DNA from: Dicyema japonicum
Lineage: Eukaryota; Dicyemida; Rhombozoa; Dicyemidae
Reading direction: 5' to 3'
DNA length: 22,079 bases
Assembly (NCBI GenBank): GCA_011109175.1
Contig: RDEW01000143.1
Coordinates: 2,459-24,537 of the forward strand
Under the pieces are notes generated by a model. It was not told where the DNA came from, did no database searches, and saw nothing but the letters and a program-made list of their open reading frames with translations. Shown piece by piece: positions 19,699 through 22,079 of this stretch. The translations under genes and the position numbers were made by a program. The first letter of the stretch is position 1. Each line of letters begins with the position of its first letter.

Positions 19699-19831
19699 NA
19701 TATCACAAGCCGGTAAAAAATTCAAAATTTTATTTTAAAAATTTTATAATAATATTTACAAATTCGTCATTGTTCATTTTTTTTATTTTTAGATCTAATA
19801 TTAAAAAAAATTTCATTAATTCATTTAAAGC

Positions 19832-20585
19832 TTTATTTTGTGAAGCATGTATTGAAAAAGAACCGAGGTTTCTGTACCAATCATCAAGCCAACACCGACT
19901 TGCCTGTCTAGTCACAGGAAGATGCAAATGGAGTGGCACATGGATCAATACTCTTCCTGTCGGACGCGCTGGGACCCACATTGATGAAGATATTGTCTGC
20001 ATCGGTATTTCCATCAGACTTGGACTCAAGATTCCCCAGACTTCAGGTGGCGGTGCGGTGGTGCCGTCGACTGTTATAGACATTATTCTCTTTCTTGCCG
20101 AAGAAGTGCAGGACGATTCCCAAGACATAAGGTGATCAACGGAATTCTTAAGCGAACCTTGGAGTCAAATGGATACCCTTCCATATTTAACTGATTGGCT
20201 TGACAGATGATACGGAAAACAGCCGGACGGAATTAAAATTTTTCTATTCGAGGTGGGGAAGCCATTGGTATGGGATACCAGGTGGATCGACCCCTTTGTT
20301 CATTCAGCATTGTCGGGAGCGCGGTAGACACACTGTATGCCCGAGAAAAAACAATGAAAGAAAAAGAAAAAATAAAAAGCGTTACACGATCTGTTCATGT
20401 TCTGCCTCATAGTAGTTGAAGTAACAGAAGGAATAAGCGGGAAATCGCTTCGCTTCTTAAAGAAACTGGAACGCCTAGCTATGCTAAAAAGCAACGACGT
20501 CGTGAAACTAGGTGGCTTCTCTAGTTAATCTCTGTTGCAATCGTAAGAGGCAACGCAACGTCGATTATGTTGGCGGGGATCATTA
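19832..20585 (+). pseudogene. RT connector, zinc motif and restriction-like endonuclease, copy D
   Basis: This is the longest copy. It starts with EPRFLYQSSSQHRLACLV and GTWINTLPVGRAGTHIDEDI, CIGISIRLGL, which matches the WLNALPSxxLGTxLDDxxxRIAxxLRLG block after the RT thumb. A frameshift gives WRCGGAVVDC and HYSLSCRRSAGRFPRH, the zinc-binding CxCG...H..SC..H motif with its first Cys changed to Trp, then KRTLESNGYPSIF. After a stop and frame change come YGKQPDGIKIFLFEVGKPLV, WDTRWIDPF, with the catalytic PD and D kept. Further frames give VVEVTEGISG and RFLKKLERL, ending in LISVAIVRGNATSIMLAGII. It is 5'-truncated and lies head to head with copy C across about 130 bases of AT-rich spacer. Confidence 0.8.
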
Positions 20586-21532
20586 TTTAATTGATTTTTG
20601 TGTTTTTGATTAATATAAATTTATTCATTTTTGATTTATTCATTTTAAAAATAATTCACTTTTGGCTTTATAACATTAGCAGTGTTTAACCTCTTGCAAA
20701 TGTCTTCGATAAATAGACCATCAATTTTCTTAGAATTGTTTAGAACACCATAAATACAGTTTTTGGACAAAATCACTTTTTCCTTTATTCTTCAATGTCT
20801 TTAGATTCCTTGGTATGGAAAATTATACATTTCTTTCTTAATTGACCTACGTCCTCCGAAAGTTGTGTATGGTTCAATGGTATTACAATTGTAGTGGACG
20901 ATTTTCATAATCAAATTCAACGCGAACAATAAAAAATTTAATTTTGGACAAAAGAAACAAATCAGACATCAGCAACCAAGTGAGCACTGCCGATGGCATT
21001 TCACTTAACCAACTCTCCTCAGAAGGATCTCCTAGGCTTGACGAGATTGCGTTTTCTATCTCTCAGAGAACATCTCTGCCGACATGCGCGTCTACATCAG
21101 CAGTCTCGAACACATTTGGGACGATGAGAAACGGCCCCCAAGCGCAAAATATTTATCCAGCTTTCTCTGTTCGGCAGAGTAAGTGGCCGGAGAATCCAAG
21201 TTTTATTGGGTATTTTATTTGTCAGGAAAAAAGGCAATCATCTTCCAAAAATACATTCAGCCTGAATCCTTACAAGAATTAATCAAAAACAGAAGAATTA
21301 GAAAGAAAGAGTCAAATTTGCATCCACATAGACAAAATACAAAGTAATCCAAAAAACAAATAAAAAGACTAATAAATCGAAAAAATCCAAATTCCGTCAA
21401 AAAAGCCCGCTTAAATATTTTCTCAATGTACGATTCTAAATGTGGTAATATCAACAAATCTTTGCGTATTAACGAAGGCCATAATTGTCCCCTCCCATTT
21501 AATATTTTTTATTTAAATGAAATGTCTACGAA
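20586..21532. other. AT-rich spacer and possible 5' leader of the element at the right edge
   Basis: To about 20940 it is AT-rich without frames. From 20944 to 21282 a plus-strand frame without an early ATG is open, Ser- and Gln-rich (SLNQLSSEGSPRLDEIAFSI), and unrecognised. It could be the leader or an upstream ORF of the PHD-finger element, or chance. 21283-21532 shows no feature. Confidence 0.35.
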
Positions 21533-22079
21533 ATGTTCGAGACAAAAACATCATGCAGAGTATCCAATTCTCGCAAGTGCGGGATTCGATGTTCTGTATG
21601 TGTTGGTTACTACCACATAGGTTGTGAAAAACTATCCAAGAAAATTGCTCGATCACTTCCCTCGTGGTCGTGCCGGTCGTGCCGTCTGGAACTCACTAAA
21701 ATTGAACCTCGTGATCATTTTGTGTCATCATCATCTGTATCAGATCTTCTGGAAGCCATGTCTCCGGAGGATTTTCTGGTTTTATTATCAAACACGCGAC
21801 AGAGGAAGATTATCCCTGTCAGGATCCCCAAGGCTTCCCGGATCTCAATTGCTTCTGCCCTTTCTTCTTGCATTGAGAAAGCTGTGTCCAATGGCTCGAA
21901 AAAGGATTGGATGGTTCTTTTCTCTTTCCCTGTCCTGGCTATGGGGTTAGAGCGTAAGCCTGCCCCATCTTCTCGGAAACCCTCTCTATCCCATGTCCTG
22001 AAGAAACGTGTGAGTGCCTTTATGGATTCATGGGAGTCCCTGGCTGAAGAATTATTTGTTTCACCAGTTGATTACTTCC
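21533..22079 (+). CDS. N-terminus of a PHD-finger reverse-transcriptase-type polyprotein, open to the window edge
   Basis: From ATG at 21533 the frame is open for 182 codons and leaves the window. A stop at 21518-21520 precedes it. Residues 8-50 form a zinc finger: C20-x2-C23, H28-x2-C31, W45, C47-x2-C50, with C8 and C16 upstream; CSVCVGYYHIGC and LPSWSCRSC are characteristic of PHD fingers (CxxCxxWYHxxC ... LPxWxCPxC). One ligand of the usual first Cys pair seems missing at codon 5 (Lys). After a Ser-rich linker come SVSDLLEAMSPEDFLVLLS, then RIPKASRISIASALSSCIEK, a block (IPKASRxxAAxALxxCI) I associate with the N-terminal part of RT polyproteins, and LSHVLKKRVSAFMDSW. An RT is expected beyond the window. 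Family assignment is from remembered pattern and not confirmed. No break is visible, unlike every other coding stretch here. Confidence 0.65.
   Translation, partial: MFETKTSCRVSNSRKCGIRCSVCVGYYHIGCEKLSKKIARSLPSWSCRSCRLELTKIEPRDHFVSSSSVSDLLEAMSPEDFLVLLSNTRQRKIIPVRIPKASRISIASALSSCIEKAVSNGSKKDWMVLFSFPVLAMGLERKPAPSSRKPSLSHVLKKRVSAFMDSWESLAEELFVSPVDYF

Noticed and set aside
1909-22079. A new multi-gene system such as a defence island, CRISPR locus or biosynthetic cluster
   Set aside because: Every assignable coding stretch is a transposable element piece; there are no regular spacer arrays and no cluster of intact genes.

Overview
This window looks like AT-rich nuclear DNA from a eukaryote, most likely an animal. 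Open frames are short and broken, there is no operon-like packing, no ribosome-binding-site pattern, no CRISPR array and no convincing RNA gene. Almost everything recognisable is decayed transposable element: non-LTR retrotransposons (LINEs) of at least four kinds plus hAT DNA transposons. I cannot place the species. No intact host gene is visible.

Left third (1-7350): the window opens inside a hAT element whose terminal inverted repeat ends at 286, followed by AT-rich DNA. From about 6000 down to about 1910 on the minus strand lies the most complete element, a Jockey/I-superfamily-type LINE with gag (three zinc knuckles), an apurinic endonuclease domain and a reverse transcriptase (RT) with YADD. 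The RT frame is open for about 470 codons apart from one TGA. A 167-base piece of the same family's RT thumb sits in inverted orientation exactly between gag and endonuclease.

Middle (7350-14700): an RTE/CR1-like endonuclease on the minus strand (7351-8527) meets, head to head, an RT tail on the plus strand (8550-8842), a geometry typical of twin priming. A third RT palm fragment (9290-9960), an unidentified broken minus-strand reading frame (10618-11066), a second Jockey-type RT with YADD (about 11640-12392), an unidentified frameshifted frame (12408-12867), an RT thumb (13560-14130), and an internally deleted copy of the 8-kb LINE family (14262-14699) follow.

Right third (14700-22079): an unidentified small ORF, a hAT transposase fragment (15428-15655), weak RT tail fragments, and then a cluster of four 5'-truncated copies of the C-terminal restriction-like endonuclease (RLE) domain of an R2/R4/NeSL-like element (18037-18473, 18599-18764, 19261-19698 reversed, 19832-20585). 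At the right edge (21533-22079) an uninterrupted 182-codon frame with a PHD-type zinc finger begins and runs off the window. It resembles the N-terminus of the same general class of RT polyprotein and is the best candidate for an intact gene. The three single Ns (287, 18765, 19699) all lie at abrupt content changes, so some breaks may be assembly joins. The genes do not act together as a system; the window is best read as an insertion graveyard with one possibly live element at its edge.
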